NCBI GenBank assembly: GCA_021794705.1
Contig: JAJYQH010000098.1
Span: 1-8,315, forward strand
From: Actinomycetes bacterium
GTDB taxonomy: Bacteria; Actinomycetota; Actinomycetes; Propionibacteriales; Propionibacteriaceae
DNA length: 8,315 nucleotides
Direction of reading: 5' to 3'
Shown here: one piece after another, positions 7,069 to 8,315 of the stretch
How positions within the stretch are numbered: position 1 is the first letter of the stretch
Layout of the letters: each line of letters opens with the position of its first letter
The notes under the pieces: model-generated
What the model was told of the DNA's origin: nothing
What the model saw: the letters and a program-made list of their open reading frames with translations, nothing else
The model's database searches: none
Translations under genes and position numbers: made by a program

Positions 7069-7856
7069 CGGGACCTCCGGCCGAGCAGCGAGGGCAGCAC
7101 CATGAGCACCGACGCGACCGCGATGAGGACGACCGACAGCGCCAGCGCCTCGTTCGTGTCGGTCTCGCGCTGCAGGTAGATCTCCAGGGGCAGGGTGCGG
7201 GTGGTGCCCTGCAGCGACCCGGCGAAGGTGAGGGTGGCGCCGAACTCGCCGAGCGCCCGGGCGAACGCCACGGTGGTGCCGCCGACCAGCGCCGGCAGCA
7301 CGAGCGGCAGGGTGACCCGTCGCAGCACCGTGGAGGGACCGGCGCCCAGCGTCGCGGCGACCACCTCGAGGTCGTGGTCGGTGGCGCGCAGCGCGCTCTC
7401 CACGGTCACGACGAGGTAGGGCATCGACACGAACGTCTGGGCGAGCACCACAGCGGTGGTCGTGAAGCCGATGTCGATGCCGAAGACCGAAAGGTACTGA
7501 CCGATGAGGCCGCGGCGCCCCAGGGTGATGAGCAGCACGAGGCCGGCCACGACCGGCGGCAGCACCATCGGAAGCACCGAGACGGTGCGGACCACGGCGG
7601 CGCGGCGTCCGGTGAGCCGGGAGAGCAGCACCGCCAGCGGCACGCCGAGGATCAGGCTGAGCAGGGTGGAGGCGAGGCAGGTGCGCAGGCTGAGCCACAG
7701 GGCGTCCCGGGCTCCGGTGCCGGCGAGCAGCCCTGGAAGGTCGCGCCAGGGCAGGCGCACCAGCAGCGCGATGAGGGGCACGCCCACGAACGCGAGCCCG
7801 AGGGACGCCGGCACCAGCAGCCACCGGGGGGTGGCGGCGTCCGGTACCCGGCTCAC
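7065..7856 (-). CDS. modB: molybdate ABC transporter permease ModB
   Basis: This 263-residue integral membrane protein forms the transport channel with ModC. About six hydrophobic segments are visible near 12-34, 53-77, 91-113, 131-153, 185-206 and 236-257. The cytoplasmic coupling loop has the EAA-like motif EVVAATLGAGPSTVLRRVTLPLV (from about 164), with the conserved Gly and the later LP that contact the ATPase. The segment ARALGEFGATLTFAG (199-213) is typical of ModB/CysT-type permeases. The GTG start at 7856 overlaps the modA stop (GTGA). No good ribosome binding site is seen before it, so translation is likely coupled to modA. Length is a little above the E. coli protein, with a short extra N-terminus. 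The neighbours and the Mop domain of ModC make molybdate/tungstate more likely than sulfate. Confidence 0.92.
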   Translation of the reverse strand: MSRVPDAATPRWLLVPASLGLAFVGVPLIALLVRLPWRDLPGLLAGTGARDALWLSLRTCLASTLLSLILGVPLAVLLSRLTGRRAAVVRTVSVLPMVLPPVVAGLVLLITLGRRGLIGQYLSVFGIDIGFTTTAVVLAQTFVSMPYLVVTVESALRATDHDLEVVAATLGAGPSTVLRRVTLPLVLPALVGGTTVAFARALGEFGATLTFAGSLQGTTRTLPLEIYLQRETDTNEALALSVVLIAVASVLMVLPSLLGRRSR

Positions 7857-8315
7857 GGGGCGCCGAAGCCGTAGGTCGCGAGGACCTTCCGCCCGGCCGG
7901 GGAGGTGACGTAGGCGACGAACGCCCGGGCGTCCGCCGCGTGGGTCGATCCGGCCACCGTGGTGATGGGGTAGCTGTTCACCACCTGGCTGCTGCGGGGG
8001 ATGGCGATGGTGTGCACCTGGGAGCCCGCGTTGCTGGCGTCCGTCGTGTAGACGACGCCCGCGTCGGCTTCGCCGGTGGTGACCGCTCCCACGACGTCGG
8101 TGACCTTGGTCGTCTGGGAGATCGGCGCGATCGTCACTCCGTCGAGCTTGGCCAGCCTGAGGGTGGCCGCCCCGCAGGGCACCTGCGGCGCGCAGACGAC
8201 CAGCCGCTTGCCCCTGAGCGAGGAGTTCAGCCCCGTGACGTGGCCCGGGTTGTCGGGCGGCGTGATGAGGATGAGCACGTTGGTCGCGAACACGGTGGGC
8301 GAGCCCGTCACCAGC
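7853..8315 (-). CDS. modA: molybdate-binding periplasmic/lipoprotein component ModA (5' end outside window)
   Basis: This is the C-terminal part of a type 2 solute-binding protein that captures molybdate outside the membrane and hands it to ModB. About 154 residues are present. The sequence opens in the middle of the fold (FATNVLILITPPDNPGHV, then LRGKRLVVCAPQVPCGAA), followed by the ligand-domain signature TGEADAGVVYTTDA and the terminal AFVAYVTSPAGRKVLATYGFGAP. These segments are typical of ModA. The true start, with its signal peptide or lipobox, lies beyond base 8315; an internal GTG at 8311 should not be taken as the start. The two Cys in CAPQVPCG recur in other ModA proteins and are not lipidation sites. 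The stop overlaps the modB start, so modABC is one operon. Confidence 0.9.
   Translation of the reverse strand, partial: LVTGSPTVFATNVLILITPPDNPGHVTGLNSSLRGKRLVVCAPQVPCGAATLRLAKLDGVTIAPISQTTKVTDVVGAVTTGEADAGVVYTTDASNAGSQVHTIAIPRSSQVVNSYPITTVAGSTHAADARAFVAYVTSPAGRKVLATYGFGAP

Noticed and set aside
7069..7824. Upstream extension of the modC frame (ModB-ModC fusion)
   Set aside because: The extension is an Arg/Ala/Pro-rich shadow of modB. The GTG at 7068 has a good binding site and the ABC domain starts right after it.
8309..8311. GTG at 8311 as the start of modA
   Set aside because: The protein there begins in mid-fold and lacks a signal peptide; the frame is open to the window edge, so the true start is outside.

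Overview
This is a GC-rich window in which every gene I can support lies on the minus strand. The composition, the dominance of G/C-ending codons, the GTG starts and the 4-base stop/start overlaps all suggest an actinobacterium (Actinomycetota). That placement is inferred from composition and gene families, not from a phylogenetic marker.

Read in transcription order (right to left), the window has two blocks. The first is a molybdate (or tungstate) ABC importer: the C-terminal part of the binding protein ModA (7853-8315, cut by the window edge), the permease ModB (7065-7856) and the ATPase ModC (5959-7068). A small DUF6457-type protein (5665-5949) follows 9 bases after modC. After an 83-base gap carrying a plausible promoter and an inverted repeat comes the second block, a membrane-bound formate dehydrogenase operon. 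It comprises the catalytic alpha subunit (2144-5581), a four-cluster [4Fe-4S] beta subunit with a C-terminal membrane anchor (1089-2147), and an NrfD-type membrane quinone-interacting subunit (19-1092). A further gene may begin at base 22 and run out of the window.

The central point is that the alpha subunit is one gene, not two. An in-frame TGA at 5009-5011 sits exactly where formate dehydrogenases carry the catalytic Sec/Cys, between the conserved sequences NQARI and HSATVPSLGAS. The RNA just downstream folds into a bacterial-type SECIS hairpin with the same UGA-to-loop spacing as E. coli fdhF. The gene therefore encodes a selenoprotein of about 1145 residues, and the organism must carry selA, selB, selC and selD elsewhere.

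The blocks fit together: ModABC imports Mo or W for the bis-MGD cofactor of the alpha subunit. Alpha oxidises formate to CO2, beta carries the electrons, and NrfD passes them to the quinone pool. No Tat signal is visible on alpha, so the catalytic head probably faces the cytoplasm, unlike E. coli FDH-N. I found no RNA genes, CRISPR arrays, insertion sequences or attachment sites. The only gap of note is 5582-5664, and no stretch over 300 bases lacks a gene.
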